DNA from: CALNYX01 sp942490925
GTDB taxonomy: Bacteria; Chlamydiota; Chlamydiia; Chlamydiales; JAAKFR01
Assembly (NCBI GenBank): GCA_942490925.1
Contig: CALNYX010000017.1
Span: 1,178,001 to 1,242,000, forward strand
DNA length: 64,000 bases
Direction of reading: 5' to 3'
Shown: one piece after another, positions 48,249-58,500 of the stretch
How the letters are laid out: the number at the start of each line of letters is the position of its first letter
How positions within the stretch are numbered: the first letter of the stretch is position 1
Notes under the pieces: generated by a model
The model's database searches: none
Seen by the model: the letters and a program-made list of their open reading frames with translations, nothing else
What the model was told of the DNA's origin: nothing
Made by a program: the position numbers and the translations under genes

Positions 48249-49477
48249 GGCTCTCTCTCCAGCTCAGCTAACACTTGCTCTTGAAATTCTTCGGGAAAGG
48301 CGGCTAAGATTTTTTCAGCACGCTCAGGTTCTAAATAACTGAGCATGGTAGCAATGGTTGCAGGCTCTTGCTGACGCACAGAATTTGCAAGCTTGGAAAA
48401 GTTGATTTTTGTCTCTTTCTCTTTGGATTTGGAAACGAGACGGCGAAAGAGTGGGATAAGTGAAAGGAGTGCTAAAATGACCATCAAACCAAAAAAGAGA
48501 ATGCCCATGTAGCTCCCTCTCTCTTTTGTCTCAACCCAGACACTCCGTTTTTTCTCAAAAGGGACAAAATCAATCACTGATTGAACTTCTAAATCATATC
48601 CTCTACCTATTGCTTGAAGCTGATGGTGAATCTCTTGTGCAAAAGGAAGTTCGCTCTCTAATCGATCGAGTATCACGGCTATATTGAGTTTGTCATTGAG
48701 CTGGACAGAAGAGTGGAAATGGCCGCTTCCCATAATTGTGGAGAGTAGGGCCTCAATTTTTTGTTGCACTTCTTCTTCAAGAATAAGTCGCCTGTCTACA
48801 GCTTGCTCCTCATGATCTGGATCGATCGCTTGGTAGAGATGTCCTTTGGTATCTGAGATGGCGACCATGTGCGGCTCAAGTCCACGCACTGCGCCAGCGA
48901 GATGGCAGGTAATCGCGCGCAATTGTGAGCTCGACAAGTGTGTTTGTGGCATCAGGGTTAAAATAACGGAAGCTTTTGTCTGATGGGCTTGGCTACCAAA
49001 CGTACGAGAGGGAGCTAAGTCAAGAATCACATTGGCGTGCTTGATATTTTCAAAACCGGCAAGGTCATGCTCTAATTGCCCTTTCAATGCGCGCATCTCG
49101 AGCACTTGCAACTCTTTCTCTCCTTTGATCCAGGTATTGGTATCAAAGAGCTCAAAACCTTTTCCTTGCTCATGCTTCCCAATTCCTAAGGAGATTAGCT
49201 CCATACGAATACGCTCAACTTGCTCATCCAAGACTTGGATTCCATTTTTCTCTTGGAAAGGTATCTGACTGCTTTCAAGGTAGCTTTTAACTTCTTGAGA
49301 TTCGACATGGCTCAATGCGCCTTGCGGATAGAGCGTGACGTATTGTGAACTCGAAGCGCGCATCAATAGAAGCGTGCAAAAGCCTATTAGTGAGAGGAAA
49401 AGGGTCGTGATTACAGCTTTCTGCATCGGTTTTGCCCGATTCCAAAGCGTAACAAACTGTCCGAAAAGTTCTTTCAT
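48245..49477 (-). CDS. fliF: FliF-like MS-ring protein with C-terminal FliG-like segment
   Basis: A 410-residue protein. After an N-terminal helix (VITTLFLSLIGFCTLLLM, about 22-39) come two ring-building domains: about 45-110 with YVTLYPQG and about 110-180 with ELQVLEMRALKGQLEHDLAG, NIKHANVILDLAP and TKASVILTLMPQ, which is the YscJ/FliF pattern. A second helix is at about 325-347 (MGILFFGLMVILALLSLIPL). The last 60 residues contain ATIATMLSYLEPERAEKIL and AAFPEEFQEQVLAELE, closely resembling the FliG middle-domain motif (HPQTIALILSYL, PEQAAEVLSALPEE). It is shorter than flagellar FliF (about 550) and has no separate fliG nearby. Confidence 0.82.
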   Translation of the reverse strand: MKELFGQFVTLWNRAKPMQKAVITTLFLSLIGFCTLLLMRASSSQYVTLYPQGALSHVESQEVKSYLESSQIPFQEKNGIQVLDEQVERIRMELISLGIGKHEQGKGFELFDTNTWIKGEKELQVLEMRALKGQLEHDLAGFENIKHANVILDLAPSRTFGSQAHQTKASVILTLMPQTHLSSSQLRAITCHLAGAVRGLEPHMVAISDTKGHLYQAIDPDHEEQAVDRRLILEEEVQQKIEALLSTIMGSGHFHSSVQLNDKLNIAVILDRLESELPFAQEIHHQLQAIGRGYDLEVQSVIDFVPFEKKRSVWVETKERGSYMGILFFGLMVILALLSLIPLFRRLVSKSKEKETKINFSKLANSVRQQEPATIATMLSYLEPERAEKILAAFPEEFQEQVLAELEREP

Positions 49478-49516
49478 ATGCTATAGTTGTATTACCAAAG
49501 ACAAAAAAAAATTTAA

Positions 49517-50584
49517 ATGAGAATTGTTGTCCCCTATAACGAAATCCTCCCGCATAAGCGGGCCCATGACCTCTTTTTATTTCAAGAGTGTGTGGAACTT
49601 GCAAAGGCGGGGTGTGATGTACACTTGCTTTGTGGCAAAGGTTCTTTGCCCGATGCCGCGCTCTTTCAGCACTATGCGACAAAAGCTCCGATCACGATCC
49701 ATCGTCTTCCGATCCTGAGAAAAAATAATTCTCTGAATTTGAGTTGGAACCTTCCTTTCTTCTATGCCGCTCAAAGAAAAATTGAGGCGTTGTGTCCCGA
49801 TATCGTACTTTTGAGTGTTCTGAAGCAGGCCCACTACCATCTGATGCATCGCTTACCTGGAATTCAGTATATTTATGAAGCACACGAGGTTGCTGCTTAT
49901 CCCAATACGATCCGCAGTGAGCGGTATGAAACGGAAAAGGAGATGTTGCAGTTAGCTGATCTAATTATCGTGACAACGAACCAACTCGCTGAGATTCTAC
50001 AAGCACCCCCCTATAGCTTGCTCGGTAACATTGAGGTCATTCCTTTGGCTGTCTCGCACAAACCGCTTCCTTCTCTCGATAAAAAAATTCCAAGTACGGT
50101 GACTTATGTCGGACAGCTCTATCCAGAACAGGGAGTTGCGCAGCTTTTAGAGGCGATGGACGGTCTTGATGATGTTTGGTTGAAGATTATTGGAGGTTTG
50201 CCTGAAGAGATTGCAGCGCTCAATCGTCACCAACGGAATGTCAAATTCATGGGATTTGTTCCTCCGAGTCAACTGCGCCAAGTGGTTGCGCAGACACACG
50301 CTTTTGTTGCTCCCTTTCAATTAGTTGGTCGTATGCCCTATGTTGCACACACAAAGCTCTATGAATATGCAGCTTGGGGACGTCCGATCATTGCACCAAA
50401 TTCGCCGATTGTACGCGAACATCTCTCAAGTGAGAAGGGTGTATTGCTCTATGATTCTAAGCAGGAGCTCAAATCGTGTTTGCAACAAATCAGACAGCTG
50501 TGTGATTCTCCCACTCCACCCCTAAGCTGGGCGCAGCGCATTGGCCTGTTTAAAAAGGCTCTTCAACAAGCCTTTGATAAATGA
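49517..50584 (+). CDS. GT4-family glycosyltransferase
   Basis: A 355-residue GT-B fold enzyme. The N-terminal half has RAHDLFLFQECVELAKAGCD and YEAHEVAAYP; the nucleotide-sugar half has STVTYVGQLYPEQGVAQLLE, VKFMGFVPPSQL and YEYAAWGRPIIAPNSPIVRE, which contains the GT4 donor motif. The sugar and acceptor are unknown. It stands divergent from the fli unit and is followed by a half copy of the palindromic repeat. Confidence 0.85.
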   Translation: MRIVVPYNEILPHKRAHDLFLFQECVELAKAGCDVHLLCGKGSLPDAALFQHYATKAPITIHRLPILRKNNSLNLSWNLPFFYAAQRKIEALCPDIVLLSVLKQAHYHLMHRLPGIQYIYEAHEVAAYPNTIRSERYETEKEMLQLADLIIVTTNQLAEILQAPPYSLLGNIEVIPLAVSHKPLPSLDKKIPSTVTYVGQLYPEQGVAQLLEAMDGLDDVWLKIIGGLPEEIAALNRHQRNVKFMGFVPPSQLRQVVAQTHAFVAPFQLVGRMPYVAHTKLYEYAAWGRPIIAPNSPIVREHLSSEKGVLLYDSKQELKSCLQQIRQLCDSPTPPLSWAQRIGLFKKALQQAFDK

Positions 50585-50590
50585 ATGTTT

Positions 50591-50670
50591 TGGAGATTTT
50601 AGTGAAATTTGTGACAGAACTAGATTCAGAATCCAAAGCTAATTCACTGCAGGTTAGCAAGAAAAACTTT
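50591..50670. repeat. Palindromic dispersed repeat, half copy 3
   Basis: GGAGATTTTAGTGAAATTTG, then TGACAGAACTAGATTCAGAATCC, AAGCTAATTC and GGTTAGCAAG match the left half and centre of copies 1 and 2 (in the copy-2 orientation). The right half is missing or too divergent to see. It lies between the glycosyltransferase stop and the PAP2 start. Confidence 0.7.
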
Positions 50671-50706
50671 CTTATGCAAATTGCATGGAACGCCCCGAAG
50701 CTGAGC

Positions 50707-51690
50707 ATGAAAAAAATCTTGCTTCTTCTGCTCTTTTCAACAGCTTTTGCTTTGCCAACTTACTTCGACTATTCAGCTGATGAACTCGAATCTTTCTCAT
50801 CCCCACTGCATATGTCTCATGAGAGGATGGAGAAATGGGAATGTGTTCTCACTCCATTTCTACGAGAGAAGCAGATCTCTGATTTCAAGGTTTTTACATT
50901 TTATACCTATCTGTACATTGCCCAGCGTGATGCTGCCTTTCTCTCCTACAATACGCACAACTGTTTTGAAGGAAGTCTCGACGCATTGACACTTGGAATG
51001 GTGAAGCTCTTTTTTCCCGATTTTTCTAACTTTCCCACTTTAGAGAGTGACCCCTATAGTGAAAAGCTGACAGCCATCGTGCTTCCGGCTTTTAAAACTC
51101 GTCTAGAGGAGCAAGCTCTGTGGGGAATTGACTCTATTGAACCGTTCATGCCTCCACCACCTCCTGGGGATTGGAAAAAAGAGCTGAAAAAGACGTGGAA
51201 GATCCAACGGAGTTTGACCAAAAAAGAGATCGCGGCTGCCCACACTTGGTGCTACATTGCTAAACCGCGCACACAGAATTGGATTACCCTCACCAATACC
51301 TATATGGAAGAGAATTGTGTCGGGTTTGGTAAGGTCTTGCAAGTGCGTGGAGTTTTGATGATGGCACTCTATGACTCTCTGATTATTTCAGGAAAAGCCA
51401 AGCAGCTTTACAATGAAAAACGCCCCTTTGAAATGGACACTGGGATCTGCCCTTCTATCCCTAGGCCTCGCTCTCCTAGCTATCCTTCGGGGCATGCTGC
51501 ATTAGCTGGAGCTGGAGCTGAAGTGCTTGGATTTTACTTCCCACAGAACTGTAAAGAGTGGAAAAAACTGGCAAGAGAGAGTGCTTTTTCTCGAGTTTGG
51601 GGTGGAGTTCACTTTCCGATTGATGTGCAAGAGGGCCTGATTATTGGCCGTGAAGTTGGCAAAGAGATCCTCAAAGAGACTTCCATCTAA
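50707..51690 (+). CDS. PAP2-family acid phosphatase
   Basis: A 327-residue exported protein (signal peptide MKKILLLLLFSTAFALP) with the PAP2 motifs NEKRPFEMDTG (KxxxxxxRP-like), SPSYPSGHAALAG and SRVWGGVHFPIDVQEG, in which the two histidines are catalytic. It resembles bacterial class A non-specific acid phosphatases. Likely substrates are phosphomonoesters or lipid phosphates in the periplasm. The reading frame is open 42 codons upstream through the repeat to 50581, but the signal peptide demands ATG 50707. Confidence 0.87.
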   Translation: MKKILLLLLFSTAFALPTYFDYSADELESFSSPLHMSHERMEKWECVLTPFLREKQISDFKVFTFYTYLYIAQRDAAFLSYNTHNCFEGSLDALTLGMVKLFFPDFSNFPTLESDPYSEKLTAIVLPAFKTRLEEQALWGIDSIEPFMPPPPPGDWKKELKKTWKIQRSLTKKEIAAAHTWCYIAKPRTQNWITLTNTYMEENCVGFGKVLQVRGVLMMALYDSLIISGKAKQLYNEKRPFEMDTGICPSIPRPRSPSYPSGHAALAGAGAEVLGFYFPQNCKEWKKLARESAFSRVWGGVHFPIDVQEGLIIGREVGKEILKETSI

Positions 51691-51706
51691 AAGCTAACTA
51701 GGTCTG

Positions 51707-52636
51707 TCAAAGAATGATCTTATCGCCTTGAGTTGGAAAAATCAACTCGAGGCCAAGTTTGTTCATAGCGGTGAGTTCATCTGCAATTTTCTGCTTCACA
51801 TCTTTGCTCGACTGAAAATTCTCTTTGCGATGTGTGACAATCAATTTCAATCCTTTAATTGGAGAACCAACGATCGCTTCTAAATTGTGTAATTCTTGCA
51901 TCATCAGTTGAGGATTGAGATGGCCATAGACAACTTGTCCAGAGTGTTCATCTGAGACGGAACATTCGAGAAAGATCCCGGCAAGTCTGTTTTCTTTGAT
52001 GAGTGGGGCAATGCGTTTCCAAAGGGTTGCTAGCCGCTTCTCTTTTTCAAGAGCATCTGCTGATGTGTCTCCAATGTAAAGCGCATAATTATCTTGGTAC
52101 TCAACTAAAAAGGCTGTTGAGGCGTAGTCATGGGGATGTGAGAGCGCAAAAGCTTCCACGCTCATCTTTGTGCGAGGAATGGGTTGTTTTTCGTGCAGTT
52201 GCAAGCGGAGATACTGATAGCAGTTGAGGGTTGGAGGGTTGCCCTCATTGCCGTAGTTTGGCCAGGTGTGGCCATTGAAAATGTAGTCGCGCAAATCATC
52301 AATAGTTGGATCGGTTCCTAGGATATGTTTATGGCTGTCAGCTTGTGAATTGATGACTAAGCCTACGATATGATCTAGATGTGCATGTGAGATGAGGTAG
52401 GCTTTGAGTTTTTTGGTGAGAATTTCACCAGTGGGTGTAAGTGAGGAGAAATTGAGTTTGAAATCATCGCAGTTTCCTTTGGCATGTGCGCTCTCAATGC
52501 CTCCAAGCAGGGTGCCTGCATCAAGGGCAATGAGTTGTTCAGGATCAGAGGTTGGGTAGAGTAGGTAGCCTGAAAGATTTGTTTCGTTTGGTCCACCTGT
52601 GCAACCGAGTATAATCACACGAAATTGATCGCTCAT
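51707..52636 (-). CDS. MBL-fold class II 3',5'-cyclic-nucleotide phosphodiesterase-like protein
   Basis: A 309-residue metallo-beta-lactamase-fold protein with VIILGCTGGPNETNLSGYLL, ALDAGTLLGGIE, AYLISHAHLDHIVGLVINSQ (metal-binding HxHxDH) and LKLIVTHRKENF. This order matches the class II cAMP phosphodiesterases (yeast PDE1, Vibrio CpdP). It would hydrolyse cAMP or a related nucleotide. Its start overlaps the pckG stop by 4 bp (ATGA). Confidence 0.82.
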   Translation of the reverse strand: MSDQFRVIILGCTGGPNETNLSGYLLYPTSDPEQLIALDAGTLLGGIESAHAKGNCDDFKLNFSSLTPTGEILTKKLKAYLISHAHLDHIVGLVINSQADSHKHILGTDPTIDDLRDYIFNGHTWPNYGNEGNPPTLNCYQYLRLQLHEKQPIPRTKMSVEAFALSHPHDYASTAFLVEYQDNYALYIGDTSADALEKEKRLATLWKRIAPLIKENRLAGIFLECSVSDEHSGQVVYGHLNPQLMMQELHNLEAIVGSPIKGLKLIVTHRKENFQSSKDVKQKIADELTAMNKLGLELIFPTQGDKIIL

Positions 52637-54417
52637 AACCGTTTTTCAAGTTGGTTGAGTTGATTCTGAATCCCTTTAGGCAGCCGATCTCCAAACTTTT
52701 CAAAATACGTGCGCATCTCGTCCACTTCATGACGCCACTTTTCGCGATCAACTTCAAAAAGGGCATTGAGCTGCTCGTTTGGAATTTTCAGGCCGCCACA
52801 ATCGAGTTTTTCGGGCATATATCCAAGCGGGGTCTGCTTGCCATTGCCTTCTTGTTCTGTCCTTTCAAAAATCCACTTCAGAACGCGGACATTCTCACCA
52901 AAGCCGGGCCAGAGAAATTTGCCATCACTACCTTTGCGAAACCAGTTAACGGCGTAGATGCGAGGCAATTTGTCAGCTGTAGATTGGGCTCCCATCTCTA
53001 ACCAATGCCCAAAATAATCTCCCATATGGTAGCCACAAAAAGGGAGCATCGCAAAAGGATCGTGTCTGAGCTTTCCAATCTCTCCAGCTGCAGCAGCTGT
53101 CATCTCTGATGAAACGCAAGCTCCAAGAAAGGTGCCGTGTTCCCAATCAAAAGCTTCATAAACAAGTGGAACAGTAGAGGCGCGCCTGCCACCAAAAATA
53201 ATAGCTGAAATGGGTACGCCTTGCGGATCTTCCCACTTTGGATCAATGACTGGACACTGTTTAGCAGGAGCTGTAAAGCGGGAGTTTGGATGGGATGAGG
53301 GGCTTCCATTATTGGGAACCCAAGCTTCGCCAAGCCAATTGGTGAGTTTAGGAGGTATCTCTTTTGTCATCCCCTCCCACCAAACATCATTGTCTGGTGT
53401 GAGCGCAACGTTTGTAAAGACTGAATTTTTGCCGCAGCTGAGCAAGGCATTTGGATTGGACTCCATCGATGTTCCAGGAGCAACGCCAAAAAATCCAGCT
53501 TCAGGATTAATCGCATAAAGTCTGCCATCCGCGCCAAATTTCATCCACGCAATGTCATCACCAACGCATTCGATTTTCCATCCCGGTAGTGCTGAACTAA
53601 GCATGGCAAGGTTGGTTTTTCCACAGGCACTTGGAAAAGAGGCGGCGAAATATTTTTTCTTCCCTTCTGGATTAGTTATACCAACAATCAACATATGCTC
53701 AGCAAGCCACTGCTCATCACGGCCCATCACGGAAGCGATGCGTAGAGCAAAACACTTTTTGCCTAAAAGGGCATTGCCACCATAACCACTGCCAAAGGAC
53801 CAGATTTCTCGAGTTTCAGGGAAATGGGCAATGACTGTTTTTTCTGGATTGCATGGCCAGGGCTCATCTTTTTGTCCTATGTCAAGAGGAACACCAACGC
53901 TATGCACGCAAGGGACAAAGGGCTCATCTTCTCCTAAAAGCTCTAGCACTGCAGTGCCAACGCGTGTCATCATATGCATGTTAACTACGACGTATGGAGA
54001 ATCGGTGATCTGAACACCAATATGTGCGATCTCTGAACCTAGAGGCCCCATACTAAAGGGAATGACATATAGGGTTCTGCCATGCATACAGCGTGCAAAA
54101 AGTTTATGCAGCTCCTCTTGCATTTGATCGGGGGCTTTCCAATGGTTTGTTGGACCTGCATCTACTTCTTTATCGGAACAAATAAAGGTGCGCTCTTCAA
54201 CGCGCGCAACATCTTTTGGATTGGAGCGGGCAAGGAAGCTGTTAGGGCGTTTCTCTTCATTCAAATGGATGAATGTGCCTTGCTTAACCATCTCTGAGCA
54301 AAGAGATTGGTACTCTTCTTGAGAACCATTACAGAGATAGACACGACTCGGTTTACACAGCTCTGCAATCTCTTGAATCCAGTGGTGTAAACGGGTGTGT
54401 CTGATCTCTTCAAGCAT
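52633..54417 (-). CDS. pckG: Phosphoenolpyruvate carboxykinase (GTP)
   Basis: A 594-residue gluconeogenic enzyme converting oxaloacetate and GTP to phosphoenolpyruvate. The motifs FPSACGKTNLAML (kinase loop with reactive Cys), IECVGDDIAWMKFG (metal), INPEAGFFGVAPGTSMESNP and FGGRRASTVPLVYEAFDWEH mark the GTP class. It is transcribed with the phosphodiesterase-like gene; mreB lies 19 bp upstream in the same direction. Confidence 0.96.
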   Translation of the reverse strand: MLEEIRHTRLHHWIQEIAELCKPSRVYLCNGSQEEYQSLCSEMVKQGTFIHLNEEKRPNSFLARSNPKDVARVEERTFICSDKEVDAGPTNHWKAPDQMQEELHKLFARCMHGRTLYVIPFSMGPLGSEIAHIGVQITDSPYVVVNMHMMTRVGTAVLELLGEDEPFVPCVHSVGVPLDIGQKDEPWPCNPEKTVIAHFPETREIWSFGSGYGGNALLGKKCFALRIASVMGRDEQWLAEHMLIVGITNPEGKKKYFAASFPSACGKTNLAMLSSALPGWKIECVGDDIAWMKFGADGRLYAINPEAGFFGVAPGTSMESNPNALLSCGKNSVFTNVALTPDNDVWWEGMTKEIPPKLTNWLGEAWVPNNGSPSSHPNSRFTAPAKQCPVIDPKWEDPQGVPISAIIFGGRRASTVPLVYEAFDWEHGTFLGACVSSEMTAAAAGEIGKLRHDPFAMLPFCGYHMGDYFGHWLEMGAQSTADKLPRIYAVNWFRKGSDGKFLWPGFGENVRVLKWIFERTEQEGNGKQTPLGYMPEKLDCGGLKIPNEQLNALFEVDREKWRHEVDEMRTYFEKFGDRLPKGIQNQLNQLEKRL

Positions 54418-54436
54418 ATTGTTTCACCATTGGGGA

Positions 54437-55537
54437 TTAGATCATTGCTTTGCGCTTCTTAAACTTTTCGAGATGCTCAAGAGCTTTTCCTGTTCCAAGA
54501 CATACAGCTAGCAGTGGATGCGGAGCAATAATCACTGGTAATCCTGTATCTTTGGTGAGCGCTTTGTCTAAACCTTTGATCAGTGCGCCACCCCCGGCAA
54601 GAACCATTCCTCTTTCAACTAAGTCAGCTGAAAGTTCTGGGGGACATTTTTCAAGAGTAAGTCGAACACATTCAATAATTTGCTGAATGGGCTCTGCTAA
54701 GCATTCGCGGATTTCAACGGAGTTAATTCGTTTTGTAACAGGGAGTCCAGCGACTTGGTCTCGTCCGCGAACTTCCATCTCAAGCTCTTTATCTCCAAGA
54801 GGAAATGCGGAACCTATCGTGATTTTGATCTCTTCTGCAGTACGTGGGCCGATCATGAGATTATAGGTGCGGCGCATGTAATTGATGATGCATTCGTCAA
54901 ATTCGTCTCCAGCAATCCGAAGAGAGCGTGATTCGACAATTCCTCCAAGGGAGATGATGGCGATCTCAGTTGTACCGCCTCCGATATCGATGATCATGCT
55001 TGCTGCAGGTTCATGAACAGGGAGGTCTACTCCGATAGCTGCTGCCATAGGCTCTTCAATTAGAATAACTTCCTGTCCGCCAGCGTGAAGAGCTGAATCT
55101 TCAACGGCGCGTTTTTCAACGCCTGTAATTCCAGAAGGGACGGCGATTAAAATTTTGGGACGAAAAAGGCTGCGTGTCGGCGTGACTTTCTTAATGAGTG
55201 CTTTTAGCATCCCTTCTGCGATTTCAAAATCAGCAATGACGCCATCTTTCATGGGTCTAACGGCGTGGATTTTGCGTGGTGTTTTCCCAAGCATAGCTTT
55301 GGCTTTATGACCAACGGAGAGGACTTCGCCTGTCTGCGAGTCGACAGCAACAACGGATGGTTCACTCAAGACAATCCCTTTGCCTCGTACATACACGAGG
55401 GTATTGGCTGTACCTAAGTCGATACCGATGTCACTGGAGAAAAAATTGAAGACTTTATCAAAGCGTTTCAAGGCTTTATAGCGTGTAGCCTGGTAAAACA
55501 CTTTGAAACTTGGATGACTTTTAAAATTTTTGAGCAT
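54437..55537 (-). CDS. mreB: Rod-shape-determining actin homologue MreB
   Basis: A 366-residue filament protein with SSDIGIDLGTANTLVYVRGK (phosphate 1), IMIDIGGGTTEIA-like MIIDIGGGTTEIAIISLGG, VLAGGGALIKGLDKAL and other actin-fold segments. It directs peptidoglycan synthesis and in chlamydiae takes the place of FtsZ in septation. A leader of about 33 residues precedes the usual start; it is basic and aromatic and could be a membrane-binding helix. The gene is 6 bp from the SNF2 helicase gene on the same strand. Confidence 0.95.
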   Translation of the reverse strand: MLKNFKSHPSFKVFYQATRYKALKRFDKVFNFFSSDIGIDLGTANTLVYVRGKGIVLSEPSVVAVDSQTGEVLSVGHKAKAMLGKTPRKIHAVRPMKDGVIADFEIAEGMLKALIKKVTPTRSLFRPKILIAVPSGITGVEKRAVEDSALHAGGQEVILIEEPMAAAIGVDLPVHEPAASMIIDIGGGTTEIAIISLGGIVESRSLRIAGDEFDECIINYMRRTYNLMIGPRTAEEIKITIGSAFPLGDKELEMEVRGRDQVAGLPVTKRINSVEIRECLAEPIQQIIECVRLTLEKCPPELSADLVERGMVLAGGGALIKGLDKALTKDTGLPVIIAPHPLLAVCLGTGKALEHLEKFKKRKAMI

Positions 55538-55543
55538 AGTGTC

Positions 55544-58500
55544 CTACGTCTGTAAGAGTTCTAAGACCTCTTCCCATGTGAGCTTGGAGATAGCCTCATC
55601 ATCGGAGTTGATCACTTTCTTGACAAGCCCACGCTTTCTTTTTTGCAAGTTCAAGATTTTTTCTTCAATCGTGTTTAGCGTGATGAGCTTGTACGAGGAG
55701 ACGGAACGTTTCTGCCCAATACGGTGAACGCGATCCGTCGCCTGATTTTCTACTGCTGGGTTCCACCACATATCATAATGTATGACGGTGTCTGCCCCAA
55801 CAAGGTTAAGTCCTGTTCCTCCCGCCTTAAGTGAGACGAGGAAGATGGGGATATCGGGATCTTCATTGAATCGTTTAACAATTTCGAGACGATTCTTGCT
55901 CGATCCATCTAAATAGGCAAGCGGAATCCCTCTTTCGGTCAAATCTTCTTTCAAGATGCCTAGCATTTTCGTGTATTGACTGAAGATCACGGTTTTGTGT
56001 TGTCCTTCAATCAGTGAGGGGAGAAGTTCCATGAGCATATCATATTTTGCTGAGTCACCCACTTCGGGTTTCTCTTTGGCAAAAATTGCTGGATGACAAC
56101 AGATCTGTTTCAAACGGGTCAAAGTAGCTAGCACATGTATCTGGATTTTATCAAATCCCTCTTTTTTAACGAGTTTCGACAGTTCTTCTTTTGCTGAAGC
56201 GGCGTACGACTGATAGAGCTCTCGTTGAACACTTGAAAGATGGCAGTGGTATTCAATTTCTGAAACTGGTGGCAGGTCGTCTAACACGTCTTCTTTCATC
56301 CTTCGCAAAATAAAAGGTGAGACTTTGCGCCGCAGCGTTTCAAGACCGCCCCCTTCTTTACGTCGAATGAATTTTTCAACAAATCGGTCGTACGAGCTTA
56401 AAAGACCTGGCATTAAAAAGTCAAAGAGACTCCACAATTCATCGAGAGAATTTTCAATCGGAGTGCCTGTCAAGATCAATCGGTGCCTAGCATCGAGCAT
56501 CTTGACGGACTTGGCGTTGCGCGTACCGCGATTCTTGATGTGATGCGCTTCATCGAGCACAACATAGTCAAATAAAATCTCTTTGTAGAGGTTGACATCT
56601 TTTTGAAGCAAATTATAGGAGGTGATCACAGCATCGTACTGACTAACTTTCTGCAGGAGTTTTTTGCGTTGAGAGGGGATGTTGTCAACAATGAGAATTT
56701 TGAGCTCTGGATTGAACTTATGAAACTCTTCTTGCCAGTTGTAAACAAGAGAGGTTGGACAAATAATCAATGACTGCATATCTGGCGAGGTTAACTTGCT
56801 CTGTGTAATGGCAATGATCGCTTGCAAAGTTTTCCCAAGTCCCATGTCATCAGCCAAAATTCCGCCTAAATACATCTGTCTCAAGCGCTCAAGCCAATGA
56901 ACGCCATCGGACTGGTAGTTACGCAGGGTGGCTTGAATTTGTGAAGGTATAGCCGATGGAGGTGCGAGCGTTTTCTCTCCAAGCAGCTGTTTTTGGATGA
57001 TTTTAAGTTTTGAGCTCATGGAGAATTTGACTGGCAGATCGTTGAAATCTTTGGCTTGGACTGTCGTTAGGCTCCAGAGAGGGCGATCTTCAATATGGTC
57101 TGTAAGTTTTGTAATGCCTATCTCATCGAAGAGCTGAACAATGGGACTCACCTTTTCTAAATCGAGGACTAAAATGCGGGGCATTCCACCTTTTTTTCGA
57201 TTTTTGGGAGAATCAAGTTCTAAAAATCGTTTTTTCGCAGCAACACAATCCCACAAAAGGTCGAGGGCTGTTCCTTTGAGATAGCCATCAACTTTGAGGC
57301 TCACTTGGTAGCTATCAGCCCTTTTGGATTCACTCAATTCCAGGGTGAAAGAGGAGTCGTCGTAGATAAACTGCTCAAGAAGATTTTCGGGGCATTCAAA
57401 ATGAATTCTTTCTTGGTAGCGCGGAATAACTTCGGTCATGAACTCAACGATTTTTTTCTCGCTCTTTACGCAGAAAGCTCCCTCTTTTTCGGAGTAGACG
57501 AAATCCTCAAAAAGCTCCTCAATGATACACCTCTCTTCAACGAGATTACGTGCTAAAATGCCCTCATCAGAGACAAAGCCTGTAATGTCATCATAGGCAA
57601 GTAGGTTGAGGCCTGCTGGAATTTCGGCTTTACCGTAGCAAAAGTAGAGTTCTGCCTCAAGTTCACCATTGAGATAATGAATCACGCAGCGCCCTTTCAA
57701 TTCTTCGACAAAGGGGAGTGTGACAAAACGGTTGAGGACATTGGGATTGGTGACAGTGGCGTAGCGTTGTAAAACTGGCAAGGCATTTTCAATGAACGTG
57801 CCAAACAGTTGCTCTGGAATGGCGATCTCTTCGAGTTTTCTAAGTTCTCGCAAGTGTCCACGTCGAATATGCGTTTGAAATCGGTAGTAGATATTGTTGT
57901 GAATAACGCCTGGCTTGGTTGAATCAAATATCGAAGCTGTTTCAAGCGTCAAAGAGTCTTCTTCAATGGTAATTGTGGGTCTGAGTAGCAGCGTTGGCCC
58001 TGGAGCTTCAAGATATTCAACGGTAAACTCAATGTGTGCGTGCGAAGGAACAAAGCAGAGAGGTTCTTCTAAATTACCCGCATATAACCCTGGCAAAACG
58101 GCAGGCTCATCGCCCATCGAAATCCCTTTCGCAGCAACAAGATCATGCACGCGTGCAAGCAGGTCACCAAAATCTTCGCGGCCAATCTGCCCAATGCGTA
58201 GATAGCGCTCATCACCCGCTCCATAAAAACGGATGCGGTTCAAAAGCAGACTCACAACTTCGCGGTCGATCACATTAAATGAGCGGAGGGTGAAAAAGTA
58301 GCGCTTCCCACTGATGTGAATGGGATCGCGATAGCGAACGGCATGTAAAAAGGCCTTGAGATTCGAAATGTAAAGCGGCTTGGAACGTGATGGAAGACGT
58401 AAAGCCAGTGTAAGATCAAATACGTCTTTCTCTTCACTCTCGAGGTTAGCAATAACAGAGAGTTCTGCTTGATCTTCTTCAAGGTGTTCCATAGGGATGA

